Of a DNA stretch of 64,000 nt, positions 12,993-25,858 are shown one piece after another; the stretch's first letter is position 1; every line of letters begins with the position of its first letter. The notes below the pieces were generated by a model that saw nothing but the letters and a program-made list of their open reading frames with translations, made no database searches and was not told the DNA's origin. Origin of the DNA: Riptortus pedestris (lineage: Eukaryota; Arthropoda; Insecta; Hemiptera; Alydidae); contig CM032228.1 in NCBI GenBank assembly GCA_019009955.1, forward strand, positions 224,090,001 to 224,154,000, given 5' to 3'. The position numbers were made by a program, and so were the translations under genes.

Positions 12993-13575
12993 TTTTGTGT
13001 TATCATCTTCCTACCTAAAGAAGTTTTGAAGTTCGTTCTGAGATACCTAAGAACAGAATAACGTAGTGTAAAATATTAGTTGTGTTTAGTAACAGCTGAT
13101 GAAAAACCATTACCTCGATTAATATTGCACTTCAACAAACTAATATTAGCGATAAGATTGTTTATAATATATTTTTGTTTTAAATGGGTAGCATAAGAAC
13201 GAAAAAATATAAGATTATACATAATTGACCCCCGAATAAGTAGGTTTTTGTTTCGCCAATAACAAATATAGCCTTCAGTTCAACGTCAAACATTTGTATT
13301 GTAAATTATGACTAATTACTTATAATTAAGCTGTTAATTATAAATTAGATGGTTAGCGAGTTAATAGACACGAACACTCACACGCAAACACACACCATTA
13401 GAGCCACACCCGCACACATACATACAATGGCAGTGAGCTATCTCTTAGTGATAATCACTCGTCAGTCACGTGCAGGTTATTCTAGCTGGTCTGGGCCACC
13501 CCGATCTGCTATGACCTTTATTGTGTAAAGTGCAGGTGAGAAGTGGTCATCATGCACTTGCCTCAAGTGTAGGAT
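12993..13575. other. Unclassified AT-rich sequence
   Basis: I found nothing recognisable apart from a short CA-rich patch near 13376-13430. Confidence 0.35.
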
Positions 13576-15371
13576 TTAGCAGATTTCCCTCAAGAAAAAT
13601 CAGTTATTGAGGTCGTACTCATTATGTGAGTTTCGAAAAATTTTCTTTAATGACCATCGATTCTACCTAGGAGATGACGAAAACGAAGTCCGTTCAAAAT
13701 TGTATGTATATACTTATATATTTGCCTGTTAACGCTCTATTCGAAATTTTTGTTGGATCGTTACATAACTCGATATTTAATCGTCTTACGGGTATATAAA
13801 AAAGTCCGTCACGCAGGGGCTGCGTAAACTAAACAGATTTCCCATGTAGGTTTTACGGTAATGAGAAATCTTTCAGTTAATTAAAATAAATTCCCAACTG
13901 AAACGGCTTTTGAATTGTAAGAATAATTTATATTTTAATAACTCAAATTTTAGTAGTCCAAGAACTTAAGAAGGGGGGGGGGCGGATGAACAGAACGTAT
14001 TTGCATAAATCTCACAAAGTAACAAAGGTAAGGTAAGGTTAGAAACGACAGGTAAGTTTAGAAGAAGCTTCCACCTGAGCCCAGCGGTTACGAAAATGGC
14101 CGACCTAATCCGAACTATACCCGACCACATGCCTCACAGACTTCATAAACATGCAAATATCTCGGTTAATATTCAAGATAGAGAATAAATGTATATAACA
14201 ATATTTATAGTAAATGTAATTTGCAATAAGATTGGTTCTTTACAATTTTTCGGTCCGATGTATAATAACGGAGATATTTTGAATTTTCAAAAGTCCTCCT
14301 CTAAACCCCCCCCCCCCCTCCCACTGGTCCGATTTCAGCCATTAACGAACTTGATCTTCCTTTTTACATAAAACGATTAAATTCCGAGTTTGGTAACATT
14401 CAAACAAAAATTGCGACCACAAGAGCGTTAACAGACAATTATATATATTTAATTTTGAACGGACCTCATTTTCGTCATCTCCTGGGTAGGATCAATGGAC
14501 ATTTGAAGAAATCTTTCGAAACTCGCGTCATGAGTACGACCTCAATAGCTCATTTCCGTTAAGAGAAATCTGCTAAAAGAAAGATTAGGTTCGTTAATGG
14601 CTAAAATGGAACCGGTGGGTGGGAGGTGGGGGGTGGGTTAGACGGGAAGATTTTTGAAGATTCGGAATATCTCCCTTACTATACGTCGGAGCGAAAAAAA
14701 TTATAGAAACAATCTCACTGCGAGTTAAGTATACTATAACTAGTGTTATGTACTTTTATTCTCTATCTTGAATATTAAACGCAGTATTTGAATTTTTCAG
14801 TTTTCAGTATTCTGTAAACCCCTACTCCTACTCATGTCACTTGAACAATACTCTGTTTTGTAATATACCACTTTATTCGAAGATTAAATTCCAAATATTG
14901 TTTTTGAGAGACCTTTATTATACGAGATACATGCAAATGTACTCTGTTGATGCCCCACCCCCGTCTTAAGTTTTTGGATTACTAAAATTTGAGTGATTTT
15001 TTAGTTTTGAAGCCTTCAGCCATCGCATGTTAAGAATAAGCCAATATATCATCAACCTTCTTATTTCAAGAGGAAATATCAAATATCGTGAGAGAAATTC
15101 AAATATATTATGATGACACCCCCTCCTCATCCTGTGTTCTTGGATTAAAATAATTATAGTTATTCAGATAAAAAACAGTACTAGAAATAGTGTTCAATAA
15201 AATTCATATATTAAAATGTAAACTGACTGAATGATTTCTAGTTATCATTTTTATTTGTTCTTTTAATATTCATGGTGGTTTTATGTGTTGCAAGTATGTA
15301 AATTTATCTATTGTTAAACTTCAAGTCGGAAATCTGCTTAGTTTACGCAGCCCCTGCGTGGCGGACTTTTT
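13576..15371 (-). mobile_element. HINE-like element interrupted by a second HINE
   Basis: The left part, 13576-13798, starts at a decayed palindrome (TTAGCAGATTTCCCTCAAG) and stops within the core at TCGTCTTACGGGTATATAAA. The right part resumes at 14578 with AAAGATTAGGTTCGTTAATG, exactly where the family core should continue, and runs to a reversed 5' end (GCAGCCCCTGCGTGGCGGAC) at 15371. The intervening DNA is the plus-strand element at 13799-14577. Confidence 0.8.
13799..14577 (+). mobile_element. HINE-like element, complete (module C), nested
   Basis: The 5' end is AAAGTCCGTCACGCAGGGGC. Module C contains TGAGAAATCTTTCAGTTAAT and a run of G before GCATAAATCTCACAAAGTAA. The normal core, a very short AT tract and the decayed palindrome TCCGTTAAGAGAAATCTGCTAA follow. 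It sits inside the older reversed HINE. Confidence 0.82.
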
Positions 15372-15910
15372 ATTTTAATGGGAAACATTTGTGAACATCA
15401 ATTATAGCAAAAATGGCTAATAATCCCCTAGATCAATCATTGTGTAAGTTCACTACATAATGATTTTGCTTTTTTTTTATTTTTATTTATTTATTACGTG
15501 ACATCTAGAACACTGGGAAGTCGGGCAACGAAAATTAATTAACGTTGTTACGTAACTGGAAAATAAATAACAAGAATCAATTACTTCTTTCTTTTAGATA
15601 GAGAATTACGAAAGAACTTCGGGATATCCCTTAGTCACATTGTTACAAAGTGAAGCCACCATTAATTTTAATTGAATGACTCTCCCTGAAGGAAGTTATC
15701 GATTCATTATTAGTTTACGAAGAATGGTTTCCATCTTGAAAGAACTTTCCACCCCCTTTCAATACAAATAATGTCGGGTTAACGATTAGTTTCCTGTCTC
15801 TATAATTGGTTAGGGGACGTCTTCCAGTCACAAATTAGATCGTTAGACTATACCACTCTCGTTGACGTGTTCTCAATAGCACACACTCAAATTCAAATGA
15901 TTTTAGCAAA

Positions 15911-16345
15911 GTCAATTGATCCTACCAAGGAGATGAAGACAATGTGGTCCGTTCAAAATGTGTGTGTGTGTGTGTGTGTGAGTGTGTGTGTGTATATATA
16001 TGATTTTTACCAACCTCGATATTTATTCCTTTTATATAAAAGGGAAAGTTAAGTTCGTTAATGGCAGAAATCGGAGCAGTGGCAGGGGAGAGGGAGAATC
16101 TCGAAAATTCGAATTATCTACCTTATAATACGTCAGATAAAAAAAAAAAAAATAGAACCAATGTTGTTGAAAATTGAATGTTTTATCAATGTTATTATAT
16201 AAGTTTTTTTCACTATCGCGATTAATAACCCAGATATAAGCAAATTATTAGTTTTCACCATTAAGTAAACGCCTACTCCTACACATGTCATATTTACAAT
16301 AAGCTGTTATATCCTGAAGCACTTTATTTGAACCAACGAGTCAAT
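15911..16345 (-). mobile_element. HINE-like element, partial
   Basis: This runs from the tail block (GATCCTACCAAGGAGATGAA) through a (GT)n tract that replaces the usual (TA)n, then the core, to module D phrases near CGCCTACTCCTACACATG. Both termini are lost. Confidence 0.7.
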
Positions 16346-17099
16346 TTTTATGTTGTCGCAAATAAAGAAGAGATTTACTCAGCCATATTGAGACCGATAT
16401 GTACAACCGAAGTCGAAATTTACAATCCACAAAACGACCATATCCATACAATCCCATGAAACCCTTCAATCCAAAATCCCAGATTTCCCACTTCATATAT
16501 CCAACATATCTTTTTTGTATTGGCCTAAAATCGAAACGTCCTACTCTCACCCTCTCTCAACCCGATGACAGCAAAATATTCTTTCCATCCAGGACATTCC
16601 AAATATCCTTTATCAAATCATATTCCACAAAAATAAAACGACGATGGCCTAAGTGACCTAGAGTTGTTAAATAGTCATAAACAATTATATTTTCAAGCGA
16701 ACTAATCACTTCAAATTCAAATTGATATGTATCCACGCCATTGTGGGTATAATCACTGGTCGTTTTACCGCTTCAAGTCAATTGGTATATCAATTAATAA
16801 TCTGAACATAAAATATGGTAGTAATGGCTTTGCGTACTCTGAAATAAAATAAAAAAAACATTACTTTAGAAAACCCCGAAAAGTGTATTTATAAATTCTG
16901 TTTCTAGGTTTGTATGAGTCTTGGTATATCACGGTCAGCAATTCTACTTTAGGTTGCCCAATAGCAATTTATTACTTTACAACTATATTTTCTCATCAAC
17001 AAATTTAAAATGGTTTATACATACATCCGCTGCCATTGTTTGTTATAACCCACAGAGGGATGGAAAATAACATAACGAGTATTTGACAAAATGTCTTAC
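16346..17099. other. Unclassified; probable intron on the 3' side of the ChAT exon
   Basis: No second acyltransferase exon was recognised here. The sequence is AT-rich and free of identifiable repeats. Confidence 0.45.
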
Positions 17100-17288
17100 C
17101 CAGTTATCCATTGCTTCTTGCCTTGCTAGCAACTCTTTCTGCACTTTAGGTCCTGGTCCGTCGGGATCTGCGAACTCCTGGACGATCCTCCGGGTGGTCT
17201 CGAAGTGCTCCTCGTCCAGGAGTGGTCTTAAGTTGTCCAGATATCTACCCATCGTCTGTTCTAGGTCGGGCACCGGCAGCTTTGGCAG
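17100..17288 (-). CDS. ChAT: Internal exon of choline acetyltransferase (carnitine/choline acyltransferase family)
   Basis: This is one internal coding exon of 63 codons, read on the minus strand from 17288 to 17100. It opens with LPKLPVPDLEQTM and ends with ARQEAMDNW. The LPxxPVPxLxxTM..YL start, a variable helix and a closing RQE...NW are the N-terminal signature of the carnitine/choline acyltransferase fold. The RQE and NW ending resembles ChAT more than carnitine acetyltransferase. ChAT transfers acetyl from acetyl-CoA to choline in the cytoplasm of cholinergic neurons. The catalytic His and CoA-binding parts lie in later exons that are not visible here. The acceptor is a pyrimidine-rich tract ending TTTTCAG before CTG, and the donor is TGG|GTAAGA, so both junctions are phase 0. 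The exon is clearly more GC-rich than the surrounding intron. Downstream exons would lie below 17100 and upstream ones above 17288. Carnitine acetyltransferase is the main alternative. Confidence 0.82.
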
Positions 17289-18202
17289 CTGAAAACAAAC
17301 AGTTGTAATGAATACAAAATGAGCTTTATACATTTACGACATTTTGTGAATAACATGACGTATATAGATATTTTTAAACACATTTTGTATTAAAATTTAA
17401 TGTTGATATATAATCTATTTACAGTCCATGGACGCGGTAACTTCAGTCAAATTCAAGATTTCTGGAGGCTTGAAGATTACTTAAGGGTTTTTTTTTTTTT
17501 TTAAATTTTCTTAAGCAGGTGCTAGTTAATGTCGAGGTTAAGAGTTGCTCAGAATAAATAATTTCACTTTCCCTCATACATATATAACTGTATTATATAT
17601 TCTATATTATTATTTCCCTTTAAGAGACACGATTTTATGTTTTATAAATCTGTAAAACCACGACTGGAAATATTTACATATATCAATGTTAGGATGAGCT
17701 AGTATGAGTTAAGAAAATGAACGTCCAGACTCCTAAAAACGTTGTTAAAGAACCAATTTCGATGTCTTTGAAATTGAATGATTTACGCCATTGTAAAATC
17801 TTTTAGCCCTAACATCTTTATAATCTTTCAGGCTACTTATGAATTGGAATTTTTGAGATGTAATGCTTCATTCTTATTTATATTTTCCTGCTCTTTCATT
17901 TTAAATCATCTATGAATGTTTAGGTGCTACATAAAAAGAGAAACGTTTAAAAAAAGTAATATCCTTTTAGAGATTTTTCAATTAAAACCCTACTTAACAA
18001 TATTTATTCAATCGGGATAGAACATCATTTAGATATTTATTTGAAGAACAAAACAAAATCCTATACACGCCTCAGTGTCTAGAATAAGTAAAGAGAAATT
18101 TGTAATTTTGTTTTCAACTTTCGATGACCCTTAGTAGATTTTAATTATAAGACGAAGTGCACATCTGGAAATCAGTCCTAAAAATGAAATGCTTTCGTCT
18201 TG
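17289..18202. other. Unclassified; probable intron on the 5' side of the ChAT exon
   Basis: The pyrimidine-rich acceptor tract of the ChAT exon lies at 17289-17300 on the minus strand. The remainder is AT-rich with no feature I can support. Confidence 0.45.
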
Positions 18203-18428
18203 TTAGTAGATTTCTCTTAAGGGGAAACAGCTATTGAAATCGTACTCATGAGGCGATTTTTGAAAAATTTCTTCAAATGTCCATCAATCCTACCCAGGTG
18301 AAGGAAAATGAGGTCCCTTCAAAATTATATATTTGCCAGTTAGCGCTCTAGTAGCCACAATTTTTAGTTTGATCGATACAAAATTCTATATTTAAACGTT
18401 TAATGTAAAGCTAAAGGTCAAGTTCGTT
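18203..18428 (-). mobile_element. HINE-like element, 3' part
   Basis: It starts at the reversed 3' end (TTAGTAGATTTCTCTTAAGG) and passes the tail block and a lost TA tract into the core. It stops at CAAGTTCGTTGA, where a second copy begins. Confidence 0.7.
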
Positions 18429-18448
18429 GACGAAAATGAGGTCCGTTC

Positions 18449-18485
<37 letters not shown>

Positions 18486-18905
18486 TCTTTGTCAGGAAAC
18501 GTTCTAGCAGTAATTTTTGTTTGATCGTTCCTAAACTTGATATTTACTCGTTTTATGCAAAAAGAAAGATCAACTTCGTTAATGACTGAAAACGGACCAG
18601 TGGGAGGCGAAGGGTTAAGAGGGGAGGATTTCTGAAAATTCGACATATCTTCTTTACTATTCTTCGGGTCGAAAAATTGTATAAAACCAAACTAATTGCA
18701 AATTACATGTACTATAAATATTGCTATATACATTTATTCTTTATCTTGAATATTAACCGAGATATTTGCATTTTTATTAAGTGTGTGCGGATAATGGACG
18801 AGATGAGATCGGCTAATGTCGGTTTTATTCGTGAGTTTCCACCGAAAGCTAGTTCGGCTCTCGTTTGGAGATTTCTCTTTTGTAAAAATTCACGTGCATG
18901 GGACA
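18429..18905 (-). mobile_element. HINE-like element, second copy (module A)
   Basis: It restarts at GACGAAAATGAGGTCCGTTC with its own (TA)n at 18456-18480. The core and module A (CCGAAAGCTAGTTCGGC) follow, and the copy is lost near TTCACGTGCATGGGAC. The abrupt switch from one copy to another suggests recombination between copies. Confidence 0.75.
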
Positions 18906-19428
18906 TACGTTTATATGTCACGTCTAAACTGGCCTATTGGGTCCAGGGAGGGACAAAACTAATAATTACGTTCCAATAATGAAAATATAAATTTTGTTTA
19001 CTTCCTTTAGTTCGTGCGAGGAAGTGAAAATTGTCTCGTCCCGCAGCCTGAGTCAAGGGTAGTAAAATCAATGAGCTAGCTTATCTAATGCTAGTCCTCC
19101 ATCAATGCTACAATCCTGGTTAAGGGGGAGGGAAAACTCCTGCCGTGAGTGGCTCTCAGTAGACATCGACCGACCGCTCAATGAGAGTCGACCAAAGGTT
19201 CGTGATACACTCAACTATAAGGATCATGCTACTTTCTTTATTGATCCAATACACCCTGACCTCTCTCATGCAATGCTTTTAACTCCTATTTTCACTTACA
19301 TTTTCCCTTTAGATGATCGCTCCTTCTGAGGTTAATTACCGTATTGTTATTGTGAGAAATACAGATATTTTCACGCTATTACAGATTTTCTTTAAAGAGG
19401 ATCAGCTTTTCAGGTGTCACACCCCATT
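18906..19428. other. Unclassified sequence
   Basis: Moderate GC content. A 74-codon open stretch (19105-19329) has no recognisable family and no splice or start context that I would trust. Confidence 0.35.
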
Positions 19429-20165
19429 TTAGCAGATTTACCTTAATGGGCTCCCCTTCTATTGAAGTCGTGCTCATGACGCGATTTCGAAATTTTTCCT
19501 CAAATGTCCAAGGATCCCACCTAGAAAGTGACGAAAATGAGGCTTGTTCAAAATTGTAAATATATATATGTCTGTGTGAGTGTGTGTGTGTGTGCGTGTG
19601 TGTTTTGTGCGTGTCTGTTACCTCTCTAGAGGTCGCAACTATTGCTTTATCGTTACCAAACTCGATATTTAATCATTTAATATAAAAAGAAAGATCAAGT
19701 TCGTTAAAGGCTGAAATCGGATCAGTGAGAGAAGGGGGGGGGGTTTAAAGGGGAATTTTCGAAAATTCGAAATATCTTCGTTACTATACGTCGGATCGAA
19801 AAATTGTATAGAACCAACCTTATTGTAATTTAGATGTTCTATAAATACCATTAACCAAGATATTTGCATTTTTCAGTTATCAGCCTTCAGCAAGCCCCAC
19901 TTCAACTCATGTTGCATAAACAATATTCTGTTATTTAATAAACCACATTATTCTAAGCTTAAATGCCAAATATTGTTTTCAAGAGACATTTATTAAATGA
20001 GATACATGCAAATATGTTGTGGTGATCCCCTTCTTACGTTTTTGGACTACTAAAATTTGATTGATTGAGATAATAGTTATTCTGATGCATTATAATTTAC
20101 ATTACTAGATATAGTAAATAGTTTTCAATAAAATTAATATGTTATATTCAGAAATATTTCAGTAA
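19429..20165 (-). mobile_element. HINE-like element, partial
   Basis: The 3' palindrome is damaged (TTTAGCAGATTTACCTTAAT). Tail block, a GT/TA tract at 19560-19610, core, and then module D/C-like phrases (CAGCCTTCAGCAAGCCCC) follow. No 5' terminus is seen. Confidence 0.72.
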
Positions 20166-20261
20166 TTGATCTTCTTTCCGGTGTAGATTCTATCTATTCA
20201 GAGCTTCGATGCTGCCTGCCCTGTTAGTTTACAATTCAGACGCCTCCCATTATAGATATTA

Positions 20262-21495
20262 CTAGCTATGGTACTGCGCATCGCTCGGGAATCATTAGAG
20301 TCTGAATGTTGATGGTATTTTTTATTTGGCAAGGCTACAATGTACATGTGTTGTGTGTACAACTACGCTTCCCGTCTGGGCTAATGGTTTTCCCGTAAGG
20401 CTCAGTTAGGGGACTCAGGTAGGAGACTTATAGAATAGAAATTTTAATTTTGAAGAATAAATGAAAATTATCCCCTAATCAATCTCTCTCCATTATTTGA
20501 CAAACCATGAATAACTCAGATCATAATCATGGATAGCATTTATTATATTTAAATTTATCTATAGTGTGCATATTTCCTGTCAATAACCAACCTGAGCATA
20601 ACATTATATGCATAATAGTAAATGTGAGCAGTTGCATAATAGTAGAACTGTTAAGCATATCAATATTTATACGGAAATTACTTGCTTCATACATTGTTTC
20701 CGAAAAAAATATATAAAACAAAAGTTACTCTAAATAACAATGTTTGCCTTAAAACAAATAAAAAATGAAATATCGAGAATTTTTATTTCAGGCTTTCCTT
20801 ATAACCCCCATTGCCGTTCGAACCTAAAAATTTTAATATAGCTTATAATCATGGAAGAATTAATGCCTAAATCACATACAGAGTTTTGTTATGTTCGCTT
20901 CAATCGTTAGTTCCCATTAAAATTGTTGGCTCCCGTTTTAATTTTTAATGTATATCTCGTTTATATTTGTTATATCACAAAGACAATATAACCAAAGATA
21001 CTCTAAATAACAAAATAAACAACTTTTCTTATGTGCAAATTTGCCGAAAAACCAATAGGGAACAAAATATCACTATTTTTAATTTCAATCCTTCCTTATA
21101 ACCCCCACTCCTGCTCGTCCCTAGAAATGTTGGTACAGCTTATTATCATGGAGGAGTTAGTGCTCATTCACATACCAAGATTTGTTTAATTCGGTTGAGT
21201 CTTTTGTCCCAAATAAAATTGTTGACTCCCGCTATAGTATTTAGCGTATAACTCATTTATACTTCGATATACGACGAAAATGTATATAACAAAAGTTACT
21301 CTAAATAACAAAATTCTTTAATGTGCTTATTTTCCAAAAAAAAAAAAAAAAAAAACCCATAGGAAACGAAATATCGCTATTTTTAATTTCAGGCCTCCTT
21401 CATCCCCCACTCACGTTTTTCTCAGAGAATATTAATATAGTCTAAAGTCTAATTTTGGTTAGTAGTAATACACATACCAAGTTTCATGAATACAC
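20262..21495 (-). mobile_element. Helitron (canonical type), truncated at its 5' end
   Basis: On the minus strand the 3' end is the hairpin region plus CTAG, preceded by A at 20261 on the plus strand. Internal monomers recur at about 300-bp spacing, for example CTATTTTTAATTTCA at 21073 and 21377. The copy fades after CATACCAAGTTTCATGAATA near 21495, so the 5' TC end is missing. Confidence 0.72.
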
Positions 21496-22867
21496 TATAC
21501 TGCACTATACTGCAGTGGGGCTTTATTTTGGGTATGTAGTATGAAAGTACATAACACATTTCTATATTTAAGCATATCTCTCATATCTAAAACAGTAAAA
21601 TATGATGGACTTTGCCACGTCGTACCCGCTTTATACAACTTTCAAAGCTTAAGCATTTATAAAAAAAGATCTCACACCATACAACTTCCTTTTTTTTTCT
21701 TTTCATTATTTTCTCCTCATAGTAACCCTGTGAGGAGTTATTTATTCGAATAGATATTCTATTGCCACATGGCTTATTACATGTATTATTATGTTTAAAT
21801 GCATCATTACTGTATTAATTATTATTATGCAACTTACTTGTACAACTATTAAATTAAATATAAATGTTCTGCTAATATATCTCCATTTCATCGTATCGGA
21901 TCAAAAAATGTAATAGAACGCGACTTTTATTACAAACAAAATGGTTATCAATATGATAATTATTTTGAAATGAGATCTTCAGCATTTCAATAAGTAAGGG
22001 GATGTCGTTATTTTTTCATAGCTGCTCTCATCAGAATACTTCTTCCCCCACAGTTGATTTGAATCAAAAGACGTGGTACACAAACTCGTTTTGCATGGTT
22101 GCATCAATGTAAGATATAATATGCATGACCATTTTAAGGCAAGCCGTTCTTGAGAGATACATACAGAGATCACAAGTCAAAATGAATACAAAGATGATCC
22201 AACGGAACATTCCATTGAATTCTGTAAATGGACATTTTTCTCAATTATAATTCTTCTTTTACTTCGCAAAATTGATGTAAAAATATATTACATATTTTGT
22301 CAATATCCCTAACAGGAACAAAGAAATTCAATATTTTGTGTCTCTCATGCCGTCTCCAAACCATTAAAAACATTGATAATAAATGCTACTGAGCGACATC
22401 GCATAGTTGCGGAGCTCATGAATTAAATAAATAAATAAAACAATAGTTGTTTTATTTTTTAAATGATTTAATTAATGCATGTGATCAAGTAATCGATAGT
22501 AATTGGAAGACATATTTGACTTTGCTCTCACACATTTATTTTTGGATTAGCTGATGAAATGGCAACCCTGCGGTCATAGCTACAAGTGGTTGTACCTTTG
22601 ACCGGCCTTCTGACCCTCCGGGGTAACCATGTCATCGTCATTTGGCAAATGGAAGGAGAATGATATTGCACATATTGGCAAATGTTATAATCATATTACA
22701 TTAATGGAATGAATATTAAGAGTATTAATCACGATGTAATGGGCAATAATTTTTGCACGGATACTGGAGAAGAATGTTGTCATTATTATAAATATTCTTG
22801 TTGAGTTCGTCATACATGGAAATGTAGATCCGAGTTGGAGCAAATATTTTAAATTACATATTTTTAG
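21496..22867. other. Unclassified AT-rich sequence
   Basis: No feature could be supported. A more GC-rich patch lies at 22560-22630. Confidence 0.35.
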
Positions 22868-22960
22868 CATATTTCTTTTAACTAGGTAATCAGATATTGA
22901 GGTAGATCTTATAACGCGGTTATTAAAATAGTCTTCAACTTTCCTCAGATTCTACATATA
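22868..22960 (-). mobile_element. HINE-like fragment, decayed
   Basis: ATCAGATATTGAGGTAGATC and ACGCGGTTATTAAAATAGTC correspond to the reversed tail block, but most positions have diverged. Confidence 0.4.
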
Positions 22961-25858
22961 TACCTATATCTTCCCTTAGAGAATCAACATAGATAGCTCA
23001 ATTGGTATGACCATGGTCCAGAATCCAGAAAACTTTTCATTCATATAAATGGAATTCTTGTGAGTTTATGTTTAGAATAATGATATCCTTAACACAAATG
23101 AAATAATACTGGTTTCCCGTCAATATTCAAAGATCGGGTTTAACGTTAGCTCTGAAACCCCCGTTATTTTCATAAAATTATAGTTGTTATTGCTTTACTC
23201 GTGAAGCATGAAATGGTTATTGCAGAATATTGACAGAGCATATTTTCTGTGAATTTGGTTTTGGTATTTGTTTACTTTAACATCCTTGTATGTAGTAAGG
23301 AGGTATTGTAATCCCCAAAAAATCGGTTTTCATATTCCCCCTTTTACTAGTTATGACGTCTCTACGTAAGTATCTCACATTATTGAAAAATAGATAGACT
23401 TAAAATGTTCAAATTTCATTTTTGGGGTTGTAAAGTTTAGTAATGCATCTTCCCTTTTACTTTAAATCAATTTTTGGCTTACTTAATAAATTTATATAGG
23501 AGGTTTCATTGTTTATCATTATAAGATTATTTAATTAAGGTCACGCATATTCCGATCCTATACAATGGAACAGGGTTATCATGTTTCACTTTTAAATGTG
23601 GTGCATATAATGAAGGAACAAGAAACTCATGTGGTGACCACATCAGTTTCTTCTTTTACAATATAATTTGTTCTTTATATAGTTGCAACAAATGATCTTA
23701 CACTTGTGTGGCAAAAATAACCAAGAAAACCAAATCAACCAATAAATAAAGCCTTGTCTTAGTTTTGAGCTGAGGGTGATTAGAAGGCTTTCATTAGAGG
23801 TGATAACGTGACATTTTGCCCCATTTAGTAAATACTCTAAATGGCCCCTGTGAAGAAACTACTCGCGTGTCGGAGAGAAAAATAGAGCCACTAATTCCTT
23901 GGTCCTTCTCCCGAGGGTGTCGTGTTCTCGAAGATATTGGCTCTCAGCTTTATACTGCTCTTACATCCAATACATTAACCGAATAACCTCGGTGGCTGGC
24001 TTATTTAACCTCTGTGTCTAGAGGTAGAAGGAAAGGTTAGGAATTTAGAAGGCACCGCCATAGTTTTTATTGGACCACTTACAATAATACATAAATTAAT
24101 TACCCAACCTTAGTATTTATAACTATCTAATATATTACTTGATTGGACATGACCGTACTTTGTAACACTTGACCTATGAATCCTGGCTTCATGGATTAAA
24201 ATAAACTTATAACTCCGCTTATTTAGAGTACATTTACTCCCTTTTTCAATAACTACAATTTATAAATTAAGAAGAATGAATGTTAAAATTCATTTTAAAA
24301 AAATCTATTCAAATTAGTGGACTAAAACTTACTAGCTGGATTCTTAAATGATACCTGAAATTAATTCCTAGCTTAGTTACTGACGCCCCTTTGATTCAAT
24401 GGAGGTAAAGTGGGGTAAGGGAAGAGGGCCTATCAGGTAAAAATATTTTTTGATGATACAAAATGACAGCATTTTTGACTGAAATATTTGAAAAGTATGA
24501 ATGTGGTCGTCGTTCACATGATTTAAATTAAAATAAAATCACCAGCTTTGGCGACGTTTTGTATAAATAAATTATCTTCCCAATAGGGGAGCTTGTTCAA
24601 TAGGGCGAGTTTTTTAAAAAAGTTCTTAATTCCTTCTCTTTTCTGTTAATGCTCTAATGGTCTCTATTTTTAATGTAAAAATCAAAATCAAGTTCGTTAC
24701 TGGCCGGAATGAATTTAATTATTCAATATTGAAAAGTGTTAAAATAAAAATTCGATGGTATCTGCGTTACATAAAGTTGTTTTAAATTTGAAAGCATTCT
24801 GGATAATGTAATGCTTTACGCTTGGTCTATAATTAATGATTTTTTTTTCATTTTAACTTCAGAAAACTCCCCAGCCCATTTAATGGAATTTTCTGTTGAA
24901 TTTTCTGAATGCTCGGTGGAAGCTCCCATACCCATCTTATGTTTCAAGAGATGCTTACATATGCCGAATGAAATAGGACAAGGAGAAAAGAGAGAATAGA
25001 AATCTCCTCATAAGGTCATTTGTATATTATTCTGGATCTTGGGGATTGCACATAGCACCCAAAAACTCCGCGCGTGTGACATTTTTTTTATTTGACCGCA
25101 AGTAAACTTGATAATTAGAATTCAACTTTAATTGTATTATCCGTGATTTATCGGACTGATTGTTAAATAAAATAAATAAAACCATGCCTCCGTTTTTAAG
25201 GCTCATACTGAAAAATGTATTTACAAGTTTTCATATTAAAGAAAAATACAAAAAGACAAACATAAGTACGAACAGTAAATTACGTTCTATAAAAAGTAAA
25301 AGTTTCGAGTGGCCATCTAATTTCAGAAACTCTTGAATAAAAAAGGTCATACATACTCTCCAGACATGGAACAGGCCTCACTAAATCATGAATATTTAAT
25401 GACAATAAAAAAAAACAAACAGCTGTGTTACGTGTAACGGTGACCTGACAATCGAAAAAAAACGTATTAACTGTCAAACTGATTTAACGTATAAATTTTA
25501 CAATGACAACGGAATTTTTGACGAAAACCAGCCTACATAAAATAGACATTTTTATATCTGAAAAATGTAAATACTCTACACGAAGTGCAAGGAAAATGAT
25601 AGATCTGTGACTCATTTTAAACAATAAAGAGTGTTAAATAATGAATTTTTTAGTCATTTTACTTTTACGCATTTTCAATTTTAACATAAAAGCTGAAAAT
25701 AAAGTTTTTGAATTCTTTACCCTTATCGGGTATTATAATTGAAATCGACTAAACATAATAATCGCCCACGATGTGGAGCATATATAAGTTACTAAAGGAA
25801 AAATAAGTTACTGAAAGTGAAATGACATCACTCCATTGAGTAGAGACTTATTTATTTA
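22961..25858. other. Unclassified sequence
   Basis: A weak HINE core trace lies at about 24630-24740 (AATCAAGTTCGTTACTGGCC). The rest is AT-rich with no recognised gene or repeat. Confidence 0.35.

Noticed and set aside
16341..16656. Overlapping 69- and 85-codon frames near the ChAT exon
   Set aside because: Neither resembles acyltransferase sequence and neither has matching splice sites; they are chance open frames in the intron.
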